From Thiohalorhabdus sp. Cl-TMA (lineage in GTDB: Bacteria; Pseudomonadota; Gammaproteobacteria; Thiohalorhabdales; Thiohalorhabdaceae): DNA of 64,000 nucleotides. The stretch covers positions 186,001 through 250,000 of the forward strand of contig NZ_JBGUAW010000003.1 in assembly GCF_041821045.1 (NCBI RefSeq), in the 5' to 3' direction. Positions within the stretch are counted from its first letter, which is position 1; each line of letters begins with the position of its first letter. The notes below the pieces were generated by a model that did no database searches, was not told where the DNA came from, and saw only the letters and a program-made list of their open reading frames with translations. The position numbers and the translations under genes are program-made. Positions 43,377 to 52,338 of this stretch are shown piece after piece.

Positions 43377-46300
43377 ATGATCGAGCGTTTGATCAATCTG
43401 GCCCTGCGCAACCGGCTCATGGTGCTGGTGCTGGTGGCGGGGCTGGCGGTGGCGGGCTACATGTCCTTCAACCGCGTGCCCATCGACTCCTTCCCCGACG
43501 TCACCCCGCCCATGGTGCAGATCTACACCGCCAGCCCCGGGCTGTCGCCGGTGGACGTGGAGACGCTGATCAGCTATCCGGTCGAGATCTCCATGTACGG
43601 CCTGCCCGGACTAAAGCGGGTACAGTCCACCTCCATCTTCGGCCTGTCGCGGGTGAACGTGTACTTCGAGGAAGGCACGGACATCTACTTCGCCCGCCGG
43701 CTGGTGATGGAGCGCCTGGCCAAGGCCAAGGAGAACATCCCGCCGGGCATGGGCGAGCCCCGGCTCGGCCCCATCACCACCGGGCTGGGCCGGGTGATGC
43801 TCTACACCATCCGGAGCCAGGACGGTTATGACCACACCTTGATGGAGAAGCGGACGGCCCAGGACTGGATCGCCAAGCCCATGCTGCGGACGATCCCCGG
43901 GGTAACCGGCGTGCTTTCCCTGGGCGGCGAGCGCAAGCAGTACCAGGTCAAGCTCGACCGGCAGGGCCTGCAGGCCCATGACCTGACCATCGGGGACGTC
44001 CGCAATGCCATCGCCAGCAATAACCGCAACGTGGGCGGCTCCTTCATCAACCGGGGCGGTGAGGAGCACATCGTTCGGGGCTATGGTTGGATCGATTCCG
44101 GGAAGGCAGGTCTGGACGACCTGCGCAGCATCGTCGTCCACGAGCACGGCGGAACGCCGGTAACCATAGGCGACATCGCCACCGTCGAGCTCGGCGCGGC
44201 CATCCGCCGCGGCGCCCAGGTGGCCAACGGCGAGGAGTCGGTGGGCGGCACCGTCCTCAAGCTGATCCATGCCAACACCCAGGAGCTGCTGGAGGGCGTC
44301 GAGGACAAGCTGGCGGCCGTGAACAAGGCCCTGCCGGAGGGCATGGAGGCGGTGCCGTTCTACTCCCAGGCCGACCTCATCGCCAAGGCCGTGGGCACGG
44401 TGGAGGATGCCCTGCTGGAGGGGGCGGTGCTGGTGCTGATCTTCCTCTACCTGTTCCTGGGCAATGTGCGCTCCACCCTGATCGTTATCGCCAGCCTGCC
44501 GCTGGCCACCCTGATCGCCTTCATCGCCATGGACTACGTGGGGATGACCGCCAACCTCATGAGCCTCGGGGGGCTGGCCATCGGCATCGGCATGATGGTG
44601 GACGGCTCGGTGGTGATGATGGAGAACATCTTCCGTCATCTGGAGCAGCGCAAGGGGGAGGAAGTCCCCATGCTGCGCCTGGCGGGTGAGGCGGCCCGCG
44701 AGGTGGGCCGGCCCATCGCCTTCGGCATCAGCATTATCATCATCGTGTTCCTGCCGCTGTTCACCCTCCAGGGGGTGGAGGGCAAGATGTTCTCCCCTAT
44801 GGCCTACACCATCGCCTTCGCCCTGGTGGGCGCCCTGTTCCTGGCGCTGACCATGGTTCCGGTGCTGGCCGGCTACGCCTTCCGACGCGGTGAGGCCCCG
44901 GGCGAGCCGCGCCTGGTGGGCTGGATCAAGGCCGCCTATCGGCCCATTCTCAATAGCGTCTATCGCCATCCGGCGTGGGTAATCGGTGCCGCCGGCGTGG
45001 CCTTCGCCGCCAGCCTGGCGCTGTTCCCCTTCCTCGGCACAACCTTCGTGCCCACCCTGCGCGAGGGCACCTACATGGTGCGCACCACCCTGCCGCCGGG
45101 GGCCAACCTGCCCACCACCAAGGCTTACGCCAAGCGCATCCAGGAGGTCATGCAGACCTTCCCGGAGGTGACCGGGACCTACTCGCGGGTGGGACGGCCC
45201 GAGGTGGGCGGCGAGCCCACCCCGGTCAACGGGATCCACACCGTGGTCACCCTCAAGCCTCTGAGTGCGTGGACCAGCGGCCGCGACTACGAGGAGCTCC
45301 AGAACGCCATGTCGGCCCGGGTCAAGGAGCAGGTGCCGGGGGTGGCCAACAACTTCAACCAGCCCATCCAGATGCGCACCGACGAGCTGATCTCCGGCCT
45401 CAAGGCGCAGGTGGCGGTGTCGGTGTTCGGCGAGGACCTGGACGAGCTCGCCGGGCTCGGCCGGGAGGTGGCCGCCGTCGCCAGGGGCGTTGAGGGCGCG
45501 GTAGACGTGCGCATGCAGCAGCAATCCGGCAAGCCGCAGATCGTCATCCGGCCCGACCGCGACGCCCTGGCCCGCTATGGCATCCCGGTGGACAAGGTCC
45601 TGGAGACCATCGAGACCGGGATCGGGGGCGCCTCCGTGGGCCAGGTGTTCGAGGAGATCCGGCGCTTCGACATTTTCCTGCGGCTTGAGGAAGCAGCGGA
45701 CGAAGACCTGCAGCTGGCCGAGATCCGCGACCTGCCGCTCCGAACCGTCGAGGGCGGTCTGATCCCGGTGTCGCGGGTGGCCGACATCGAGACCTATGTG
45801 GGGCCGAAGAAGATCTCCCGCTCCCAGGCGAGCCGCCGGGTTTTCGTGCAGTTCAATGTGCGCGGCCGGGACATGGGCGGTGTGGTGCGCGAAGTGCAGC
45901 GCAAGGTGGATGAGCAGGTGGATTTGCCGGCCGGCTACTTCACCGAGTACGGCGGCCAGTTCGAGAACCAGCAGCGGGCCATGCAGCGTCTCTATCTGGT
46001 GGTGCCCCTCACCCTGGGGCTGATCTTCCTCATGCTGTTCTCGGCCTTCGGCAGCCTGCGCTACGCCACCCTGATCTTTTTGAATGTCCCCATCGCCGTC
46101 ACCGGCGGCATCTTCGCCCTGTGGGTCTCCGGCATGTACCTGTCCGTGGCCGGGGCGGTGGGCTTCATCGCCGTATTCGGCGTGGCGGTGCTGAACGGCG
46201 TGGTGCTGGTGTCCTACATCAACCAGCTGCGCGAGCGCGGTCTGGAAACGGAAGAGGCGGTGAAGACTGGTGCCGAGCACCGGATGCGGCCGGTGCTGAT

Positions 46301-46487
46301 GACCGCCACCGTGGCCATCCTCGGGCTGCTTCCCCTGCTTCTGGCCGACGGCATAGGCGCCAACGTCCAGCGGCCCCTGGCGGCGGTGGTGATCGGTGGT
46401 CTTGTGACTTCCACCATCCTTACCCTGCTGGTGCTGCCGGCGGTCTACCGCTGGTTCACGGAGCCGGGCGAGGAGGTGGCGGTGTAG
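43377..46487 (+). CDS. Heavy-metal RND efflux pump 1 (CzcA/CusA family)
   Basis: A 1036-aa inner-membrane pump with the family start IERLINLALRNRLMVLVLV, the DSFPDVTPPMVQIYTASPGL segment and twelve helices in two halves. Helix 4 carries VDGSVVMMEN, with the proton-relay Asp and Glu. The additional upstream Asp of Zn/Co pumps (the DFG position of CzcA) is absent, as in CusA. That argues for monovalent Cu/Ag or another cation rather than Zn/Co, but the class cannot be settled by eye. It forms a tripartite system with the two preceding genes, starting 12 bases after the adaptor. Confidence 0.9.
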   Translation: MIERLINLALRNRLMVLVLVAGLAVAGYMSFNRVPIDSFPDVTPPMVQIYTASPGLSPVDVETLISYPVEISMYGLPGLKRVQSTSIFGLSRVNVYFEEGTDIYFARRLVMERLAKAKENIPPGMGEPRLGPITTGLGRVMLYTIRSQDGYDHTLMEKRTAQDWIAKPMLRTIPGVTGVLSLGGERKQYQVKLDRQGLQAHDLTIGDVRNAIASNNRNVGGSFINRGGEEHIVRGYGWIDSGKAGLDDLRSIVVHEHGGTPVTIGDIATVELGAAIRRGAQVANGEESVGGTVLKLIHANTQELLEGVEDKLAAVNKALPEGMEAVPFYSQADLIAKAVGTVEDALLEGAVLVLIFLYLFLGNVRSTLIVIASLPLATLIAFIAMDYVGMTANLMSLGGLAIGIGMMVDGSVVMMENIFRHLEQRKGEEVPMLRLAGEAAREVGRPIAFGISIIIIVFLPLFTLQGVEGKMFSPMAYTIAFALVGALFLALTMVPVLAGYAFRRGEAPGEPRLVGWIKAAYRPILNSVYRHPAWVIGAAGVAFAASLALFPFLGTTFVPTLREGTYMVRTTLPPGANLPTTKAYAKRIQEVMQTFPEVTGTYSRVGRPEVGGEPTPVNGIHTVVTLKPLSAWTSGRDYEELQNAMSARVKEQVPGVANNFNQPIQMRTDELISGLKAQVAVSVFGEDLDELAGLGREVAAVARGVEGAVDVRMQQQSGKPQIVIRPDRDALARYGIPVDKVLETIETGIGGASVGQVFEEIRRFDIFLRLEEAADEDLQLAEIRDLPLRTVEGGLIPVSRVADIETYVGPKKISRSQASRRVFVQFNVRGRDMGGVVREVQRKVDEQVDLPAGYFTEYGGQFENQQRAMQRLYLVVPLTLGLIFLMLFSAFGSLRYATLIFLNVPIAVTGGIFALWVSGMYLSVAGAVGFIAVFGVAVLNGVVLVSYINQLRERGLETEEAVKTGAEHRMRPVLMTATVAILGLLPLLLADGIGANVQRPLAAVVIGGLVTSTILTLLVLPAVYRWFTEPGEEVAV

Positions 46488-46599
46488 CCCCGTTGGCGGG
46501 CATCCGGAAGGCGAATGGGCCCAAAGACAGCATGGACATTCGGAGGAGATTTGCGGACACTGACTCCTGCGGAGGACAGGACCTCAGCTACTGTCCGGT

Positions 46600-46619
46600 C
46601 CCGGCGCCGCCGCGCCGGG
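46600..46619 (+). terminator. GC-rich hairpin after pump gene 1
   Basis: A perfect 8-bp stem (46600-46607 with 46612-46619) has a 4-nt loop, about 110 bases after the pump stop and 38 bases before the next start. It is followed by AAGCCAAATTTC, not a true T-run, so termination is uncertain. Confidence 0.3.
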
Positions 46620-46656
46620 AAGCCAAATTTCTTCATCCGTGGAGAGGACCGCACCC

Positions 46657-49600
46657 TTGGTCCAGGATTCCCGAAGCCCGGCGTGGCGCATATTTGCCAT
46701 GGTTGCCGGGGGCTATCTGCTGTTCGGCCTGCTCTGGATCCTGCTCTCGGACTGGGCTGTACAGATGCTCGCCCCCGACCGGGCGGCCCTCGCCCAGCTG
46801 CAATCCTACAAGGGCATGGCCTATGTGGTCCTGAGTACGGGGCTGATCCTGGGGCTCCTCGCCCGGGAGGTCCGGCATCGGGAAGCCAAGGACCGCTACT
46901 GGCAGGACATTATCGACCTGGCCCAGGAGGGCTTCTGGCTTATCGATGCCGGCGGCCGGACCCGCGCTGTGAACCAATCCATGGCCGCCCTCCTGGGCTA
47001 CCGAGCCGAGGAAATGCACGGCCGGACCCCCTTCGAGTTCGCAACGCCCCAGGGGCGGGAGGTCTTCGCGGAGCAGCTCGGGCAGGGGCGTGATCAGGGC
47101 CTACGCCATACGCGGGCGGAGCCCCGCCAGTACGAGGTCACCCTCCAGACCCGGGCCGGCGAGCCGGTTCCCGTGCTCGTCCACGCCACCGCCCTCCGCG
47201 ATGACGCCGGCCGGGTCACGGGCTCCTTCGCCTTCATGACTGACTTGTCGGATATCCGGGCCCGTCAGCGCGAGCTGGACCTCAGCCGCCACGCGGTGGA
47301 GAACAGCTTCGACGAGATCTATCGCATCAGTCCCGACGGCCGGCTCCTCGACGCCAACCATACCGCCTGCGAAAACCTGGGCTACAGCCTCCGGGAGCTA
47401 ATGGGCCTCACCGTCGCCGATGTGGACCCCAACTTCTCGGCAGCGGACTGGCGGGCCCACTGGAGCTCGCTCAAGGCCCGGGGCCACCTCGCCCTGGAGA
47501 CCACCCACCGCACCCGGGAGGGCATCGACTACCCCGTGGAAGTGGGCGTGATCTACCTGGCCTACGAGGAAGAGGAGTTCGCCTACGCCATCGCCCGAGA
47601 CATCAGCGAGCGCAAGGCCGCCGAGGAATCCAGCCGGCGCGCCGACTATGCCCTGCGGGCCCTGTCCCGGGCCAATGCGGCCCTGATCCATGCCACCGAC
47701 GAGGCGGTCCTGTTTCAGGAGGTCTGCCAGGCTCTGACCAACGGCAAGGGGTATCCGCTCGCCTGGGTGGGCCTGGCGGAGGGCGACCCGCAGCGAACGG
47801 TCCGGGTCGCCGGAGCGGCTGGAAGGGAGCAGGCCTATCTAAAGGAGATCACCGTCGGCTGGGGGGATGATGCGGCCGGTCAGGGTCCCACCGGCAACGC
47901 CATCCGCACCGGCGAGCGCCAGGTGCTGCGGAATCTGGAGGGGAGCCCGGACTACGACCGGTGGCGGGAGGCCGCCCATCGGCACCGCTTCCAGGCTTCC
48001 GCTGCCCTGCCCATCTTCCGGGAGGATCGGCCCATCGGCGCCCTCAACGTCTATTCCACCGATGCCACCGCCTTCGATGCGCGGGAGATCGCGCTGCTGG
48101 AAGAGCTGGCGGCCGATCTGGGGTTCGGCGTCCAGACCCTGCAAGTCCGGGCCGAGCGGGACCGGCAGATGGGGGAGCTGCGGCTTGCCGGGGCGGTTTT
48201 CGACAGCAGCGCCGAGGGCATCCTCGTTACCGACCTCGAGCTTCGCATCGAGAAGGTCAATCGCGCCTTCACCCGCATCACCGGCTACGAAGCGGACGAG
48301 GTCCTGGGCCACACCCCCGACCTGCTGCGCTCGGGCCTGCATGACGAGGCATTCTACGAAGCCCTCTGGGCCGATATCGAAAACCAGGGCCACTGGCAGG
48401 GCGAGATCTGGGGCCGGCGCAAGAACGGCGAGCTGTACCCGAAATGGCTGACGCTCAGCGAGGTCCGGGACGAATCCGGTACCCTGACCAACTACGTGGC
48501 CGTCTTCGCGGACATCACGCAGGCCCACCAGACCCAGGAAGAGCTCACCTTCCGGACCTACCACGATCCCCTTACCGGGCTGCCCAACCGTGCCCTGTTT
48601 CGCGAACGCCTGGAGCATGCCCTGGAGTCGGGCCAGCGGCGCATGGCCCTGGTGCTGATCGATCTCCAGGGCTTCCGGGCGCTCAACGACAGCTTCGGCG
48701 CCGAAGGAGGCGACGAGGTGCTGCGCCGGACCGCCGAGCGTCTGCAGGCGGTCCTGCGCCATCAGGATACCGTGGCCCGGCCCGGGGCGGACGAATTCTG
48801 GGTCCTGCTGGAGGATCTTCCCCGGCACCATGCGCTGGAGCGCTGGCTGACCACCCTCATGGAGGCCCTCTCCATGCCGCTGTCCATCGGCGAGCAGACG
48901 GTTCGGCTGGAGGCCAACATGGGGGTGGCCCTGGCTCCCGAGGACGGCACGGATCTGGATCCCCTGCTTACCAATGCCGCCACCGCGCTTCATCGCGCCC
49001 AAAGGGAGGGCCACGGCCAGATCCATTACTTCCAGCCCGAGATGCACCAGACGGTGCAGCGCCGGGTGCGCCTCGAGGAGGCCCTCAAGGTCGCCATCGA
49101 CCAGGAGGAGCTGCGTGTTTGCTACCAGCCCCAGGTGGACCTGGAAAGCGGGGCGATCGACGGCCTGGAGGCCCTGGTCCGTTGGCACCACCCGGAATGG
49201 GGGCTGGTCTCCCCCGGTGAATTCATTCCCATCGCCGAGGAGACCGGGCTGGTGGTGCAGATCGGCGATTGGGTACTGGAGCAGGCTCTGGCCCAGCTCG
49301 CCTGCTGGCGGAGCAAGGGCTACCCCCTCCGACGGGTATCCGTGAATGTGGCCGCCGCCCAGCTCCAGCGGGAGGATTGGCCCCGTTACGTGGCGGCCGT
49401 TCTGGGGCGAACCGGGGTCCCTGCCCAATGCCTGGAGCTGGAGATCACCGAGGAGGGGGTGCTGGCCAGCCTGGAGGAGACGGCGGAGACCATGACCCGC
49501 CTCAAGGGGCTGGATATTCGACTGGCCATCGATGACTTCGGCACCGGCTACAGCTCCCTGGCCTACCTCAAGCAGCTCCCCGTGGATACCCTCAAGGTCG

Positions 49601-49839
49601 ATAAGGCGTTCATCGACGGTCTCCCCGGCGTGGAGCACGACCGCTCCATCACCGAGGCCATTCTGGCCGTGGCCGGAACCCTGGGGCTGGACGTGGTGCC
49701 GGAAGGGGTGGAGGAGGAGGCCCAGGCCCGGTGGCTCCGGGAGAAAGGGGTCCGCCTGGCCCAGGGCTTCCTTTTCCACCGGCCCCAGGATCCGGAGCAG
49801 CTAGCGCCCCATCTGAACGGGGTCCACCCGGACGGGTAA
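46657..49839 (+). CDS. Membrane PAS-PAS-GAF-PAS-GGDEF-EAL cyclic-di-GMP signalling protein
   Basis: A 1060-aa protein. The TTG at 46657 has GAGAGGA 8 bases upstream; the GTG at 46639 has no ribosome site. Two N-terminal helices (IFAMVAGGYLLFGLLWIL and a second near 50-68) are followed by PAS domains (~85-205 and ~205-320), a GAF-like domain (~325-500) and a PAS/PAC domain (~505-630). The GGDEF domain (~635-800) has GADEF instead of GGDEF near 710 and DLQGF in place of DxDxF, so cyclase activity is doubtful. The EAL domain keeps EALVRW (~838), EITEEGVL and DDFGTGYSSL, so a c-di-GMP phosphodiesterase role is more likely. It follows the pump operon and may not be part of it. Confidence 0.9.
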   Translation: MVQDSRSPAWRIFAMVAGGYLLFGLLWILLSDWAVQMLAPDRAALAQLQSYKGMAYVVLSTGLILGLLAREVRHREAKDRYWQDIIDLAQEGFWLIDAGGRTRAVNQSMAALLGYRAEEMHGRTPFEFATPQGREVFAEQLGQGRDQGLRHTRAEPRQYEVTLQTRAGEPVPVLVHATALRDDAGRVTGSFAFMTDLSDIRARQRELDLSRHAVENSFDEIYRISPDGRLLDANHTACENLGYSLRELMGLTVADVDPNFSAADWRAHWSSLKARGHLALETTHRTREGIDYPVEVGVIYLAYEEEEFAYAIARDISERKAAEESSRRADYALRALSRANAALIHATDEAVLFQEVCQALTNGKGYPLAWVGLAEGDPQRTVRVAGAAGREQAYLKEITVGWGDDAAGQGPTGNAIRTGERQVLRNLEGSPDYDRWREAAHRHRFQASAALPIFREDRPIGALNVYSTDATAFDAREIALLEELAADLGFGVQTLQVRAERDRQMGELRLAGAVFDSSAEGILVTDLELRIEKVNRAFTRITGYEADEVLGHTPDLLRSGLHDEAFYEALWADIENQGHWQGEIWGRRKNGELYPKWLTLSEVRDESGTLTNYVAVFADITQAHQTQEELTFRTYHDPLTGLPNRALFRERLEHALESGQRRMALVLIDLQGFRALNDSFGAEGGDEVLRRTAERLQAVLRHQDTVARPGADEFWVLLEDLPRHHALERWLTTLMEALSMPLSIGEQTVRLEANMGVALAPEDGTDLDPLLTNAATALHRAQREGHGQIHYFQPEMHQTVQRRVRLEEALKVAIDQEELRVCYQPQVDLESGAIDGLEALVRWHHPEWGLVSPGEFIPIAEETGLVVQIGDWVLEQALAQLACWRSKGYPLRRVSVNVAAAQLQREDWPRYVAAVLGRTGVPAQCLELEITEEGVLASLEETAETMTRLKGLDIRLAIDDFGTGYSSLAYLKQLPVDTLKVDKAFIDGLPGVEHDRSITEAILAVAGTLGLDVVPEGVEEEAQARWLREKGVRLAQGFLFHRPQDPEQLAPHLNGVHPDG

Positions 49840-49865
49840 TGCCCTCCCGCTGGTGGGACCAGTGT

Positions 49866-50048
49866 CCCGTCGCAGAAATCCTCTCTCTAATCCTTGGGCC
49901 GGACCTGGGATGCGGGGCAAGCCCTCCGGGCTCCAAGGGGCCCTCCCCAACCGTCGGTGCTTGCAAAACGGGAGCAGGCCATAGATCGCCTTTCGGGCTT
50001 ACCCCGCATCCCGAGGAGCCCATTTTGGTTACGAATTTCTGCGCCGGG
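49866..50048. repeat. Nested inverted-repeat element, copy A (related to 57019-57190)
   Basis: An outer arm pair (49866-49879 with 50035-50048, 13 of 14 matching) and an inner arm pair (49907-49924 with 49995-50012, 17 of 18 matching) enclose a ~70-nt core. The core shares CCTCCGGGCTCCAAGGGGCC and flanking bases with copy B. The inner arms of the two copies differ by a compensated pair (T-A here, G-C there). It starts 26 bases after a stop codon and fills the gap before a convergent gene. It may be a structured RNA, a MITE-like mobile repeat or an elaborate terminator. Confidence 0.7.
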
Positions 50049-50059
50049 CCACTAGCGGT

Positions 50060-50386
50060 TTAGTCCTTTTGGTCCCTCCAGGCCGCGACCCCGCCCCGCA
50101 GGATCCGGACGTCCATGCCCATCTCCGCCAGGGTGGAGCGGCCCCGCCCGTCGCAGCAGCCCACCACCGGCGGTTCAGGGCGCGCCAGATGGTCCGCGAT
50201 CCGGGCCTCCAGCGTATCCCGGGGCAGGTTGACTGCCCCCGGGAGGTGGTCCTCGGCGTATTCCGCCAGGGTACGGACGTCCACGACCAGGGACCCTTCC
50301 ACCTCCAGTCCGGGCATCTCCCCGGGCGCCAGGTGGGGGACGCGGGCCTCAGTCCCGTCCAGCAGCGCCTCATGGCTTCGGGCCAT
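50060..50386 (-). CDS. Rhodanese-like single-domain protein
   Basis: A 108-aa protein. The ATG at 50386 is preferred since GGAGAA lies 8 bases upstream; the ATG at 50392, overlapping the MFS stop, is the alternative. The fold is seen in LVVDVRTLAEYAEDHLPGAV, NLPRDTL and ILRGGVAAW. A candidate active-site loop is present (VVGCCDGRGRS). Between that loop and the final GG-W motif the usual helix is shortened by about six to seven residues. Rhodaneses move sulfane sulfur or reduce arsenate-like substrates. It is the last gene of an ArsR-MFS-rhodanese operon, so a link to metal(loid) or sulfur stress is likely. Confidence 0.8.
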   Translation of the reverse strand: MARSHEALLDGTEARVPHLAPGEMPGLEVEGSLVVDVRTLAEYAEDHLPGAVNLPRDTLEARIADHLARPEPPVVGCCDGRGRSTLAEMGMDVRILRGGVAAWRDQKD

Positions 50387-50388
50387 GC

Positions 50389-51726
50389 TCATTTCTCCAT
50401 GCCGGGCTGCAATTGAGGAGCCGGGTTCAAGCGCGGGTGGGTCTCGTCGGCGGCGAGCAGTACCCACAGCCCGGAGAGGCCCATGGCACCGGCGGTGAGC
50501 CAGAAGCCGGTATCCAGGGCGCCGGTGGCGTCGGCGGCGAGGCCGATGGCGAGCGCGCCGAAGCCGTAGCCGGAGTCCCGCCAGAAGCGGTAGACCCCCA
50601 GGGAGGAGCCCCGCCAGTTGGGATGGGAGATGTCGCTCACCGCGGCGATGAGGGTGGGGTAGAGCAGGGCCATGCCCACCCCGGCCACAGCCGCGGTGGC
50701 GCACCAGGCCCAGAAGCCCTCCACGAGCAGGGTGGCCGCCACCCCGGCGCCGCAGATCCACATGCCGGCCACGATAGGGAGCTTGCGGCCGATGCGGTCC
50801 GACAGCGGTCCGGTCCACAGCTGGCTGGCGCCCCACACCACGCCGAACACGCCCACCACCCAGCCGATGGCCACCACCGTTAGCCCCTGGGCATGCAGCC
50901 AGGCGGGGAAGAAAGCCCACACCAGGGCATCCACGAACTTCTCCACGCAGCCGGCCTGGGACAGGGCGCTGAAGGTGCGGTGGCGGAAGGACACGAGGCC
51001 GAAGATCTCCCGGGCCCCCGGGTGGTCGGAGACGTTGTCCGGGAAGCGCGGCCGGGGCCCCTTGTGGGCGCCGCTGGCATGGGCGTGGGCCTCGGCGCGG
51101 GCCCAGTGCAGGGTCTCGGCGGCGAACAGCCAGGCGGTGGCCAGGGCCACCAGGGCCACGGTAAGGCCGAACAGGAACAGCGCCCAGCGCGGGTCCATGT
51201 CGGCGGCCAGGTAGCCGGTGACTACGCTGGCGATGGCCACCCCGGTGTAGCCGGCGAACTCGTTGAAGCCGGTGGCCAGGCCGCGCTGCTCGGCGCGGGT
51301 TATGTCCGCTTTGGAGGTGACGGTCATGGACCAGGCAAAGCCCTGGTTCACCCCCAGCAGGACGTTGGCGGCGACGATCCAGCCCCAGGAGGGCGCGTAG
51401 AGGATCATGAATGGGATAGGCAGCGCCGCCAGCCAGCCCCACAGCAGCACCCGGCGCCGGCCCACCCGCTCCGAGAGGCGCCCGGCGACGAAGTTCAGCG
51501 CTCCCTTCACGAAGCCGAAGCTGATGATGAAGGCCATGAACAGGAGATAGGAGCCCGGTGCGAGACCGAACTCCTCCTCGGCCAGGGCGGGCACCACGTT
51601 GCGCTGCAGGCCGATGGTCAGGCCGACGAAGAGGACCTGCAGCATCTGGAAGCCGAACTGGCCGAGGTTGGCGCGGATGCCGTGGGTGTAGGCGGCGTGG
51701 TCCTTGCCTTCCGGAAGCTCAGCCAT
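50389..51726 (-). CDS. MFS transporter in an ArsR-controlled operon
   Basis: A 445-aa protein with about twelve helices. MFS motif A occurs twice (NFVAGRLSERVGRRRVLLWG in the first half, GPLSDRIGRKLPIV in the second). A cytoplasmic His/Ala-rich loop (RAEAHAHASGAHKGPRPR) lies between the halves. The start overlaps the end of the arsR-like gene and GAGGA lies upstream. The neighbours suggest export of a toxic ion, metalloid or related compound sensed by the ArsR protein. The exact substrate cannot be read from sequence. Confidence 0.85.
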   Translation of the reverse strand: MAELPEGKDHAAYTHGIRANLGQFGFQMLQVLFVGLTIGLQRNVVPALAEEEFGLAPGSYLLFMAFIISFGFVKGALNFVAGRLSERVGRRRVLLWGWLAALPIPFMILYAPSWGWIVAANVLLGVNQGFAWSMTVTSKADITRAEQRGLATGFNEFAGYTGVAIASVVTGYLAADMDPRWALFLFGLTVALVALATAWLFAAETLHWARAEAHAHASGAHKGPRPRFPDNVSDHPGAREIFGLVSFRHRTFSALSQAGCVEKFVDALVWAFFPAWLHAQGLTVVAIGWVVGVFGVVWGASQLWTGPLSDRIGRKLPIVAGMWICGAGVAATLLVEGFWAWCATAAVAGVGMALLYPTLIAAVSDISHPNWRGSSLGVYRFWRDSGYGFGALAIGLAADATGALDTGFWLTAGAMGLSGLWVLLAADETHPRLNPAPQLQPGMEK

Positions 51727-52084
51727 CGCCGTCCTCGCCGGTGCGGCTGCCGTCCAGGGTGGCCAGGAAGGGCCGCACCGCCTCGAAGGATTCCACCTGC
51801 TCCAGCACCAGCTGGCGCACGCCCTCGCATACGGAGAAAACCGCCGGCGAGGCCACCCGGTAGTAGCAGAACGAGCCCCGCTTGTCGCACAGCACCAGGG
51901 CCTGGGCCTTGAGCACGGACAGGTGCTGGCTGACGGCGGTCTTGGACAGGCCGGTGGCTTCGGCGAGCTGGGTGGCGGTGCGCTCCCCTTCGCGCAAGGC
52001 GTGAATGATCTCCAGGCGCTTGGGGTGACCGAGGGCCTTGAAGACCTCCGAGAACAGGGCGAAGCGGGCGGGCTGTTGGCTCAT
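51719..52084 (-). CDS. ArsR-family winged-helix repressor
   Basis: A 121-aa protein from ATG 52084. The domain is typical: FKALGHPKRLEIIHALREGE, then the recognition region TGLSKTAVSQHLSVLKAQAL, and the wing DKRGSFCYYRV. The classical ArsR ELCVCDL metal box is absent. Cys66, Cys73 and Cys86 could form a different thiol site for metal or sulfur sensing. It is the first gene of an operon with the MFS and rhodanese genes. A dyad 15 bases upstream of its start (52099-52124) is a likely autoregulatory operator. Confidence 0.9.
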   Translation of the reverse strand: MSQQPARFALFSEVFKALGHPKRLEIIHALREGERTATQLAEATGLSKTAVSQHLSVLKAQALVLCDKRGSFCYYRVASPAVFSVCEGVRQLVLEQVESFEAVRPFLATLDGSRTGEDGDG

Positions 52085-52098
52085 GGGTTTCAAAATCC

Positions 52099-52124
52099 AA
52101 GAGTTGCGGAATTTAGAAACTCTT
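52099..52124. promoter_or_regulatory. Candidate ArsR operator dyad
   Basis: AAGAGTT (52099-52105) and AACTCTT (52118-52124) form a perfect 7-bp dyad with a 12-base spacer, just upstream of the arsR-like start on the minus strand. The sequence is AT-rich relative to its surroundings, as expected for a promoter. Confidence 0.5.
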
Positions 52125-52297
52125 TTGCCCTCGGCGCTCCATCCTGTCAACCGCGCCGGAGGAAAGCCATGCCGTTTCGCCCGCCGCGGGACTCTGCGAC
52201 GGGACACGGACGGCCTCCACGCGAAAACAGCCACGGGCAGCACCCTTCTGCCCCGGTTTCTATCCCCGGGCATAGTGGGTGGGAGGGTGCCGGGCCG

Positions 52298-52321
52298 AGG
52301 CGGTATCATGTACCGCCTTTT
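52298..52321 (+). terminator. Leader hairpin with T-run just before the GDT1-type gene
   Basis: A perfect 8-bp stem (52298-52305 with 52311-52318), a 5-nt loop and a run of T residues end 17 bases before the start codon at 52339. The form is that of an intrinsic terminator. It may stop transcription from upstream or act as an attenuator of a leader. Confidence 0.5.
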
Positions 52322-52338
52322 ACTTCCCGAGGAATCCA

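Noticed and set aside
52130-52338. yybP-ykoY manganese riboswitch upstream of the GDT1-type gene
   Set aside because: The conserved paired loops of that riboswitch could not be found by eye; only a terminator-like hairpin is seen. A model search is needed before claiming it.
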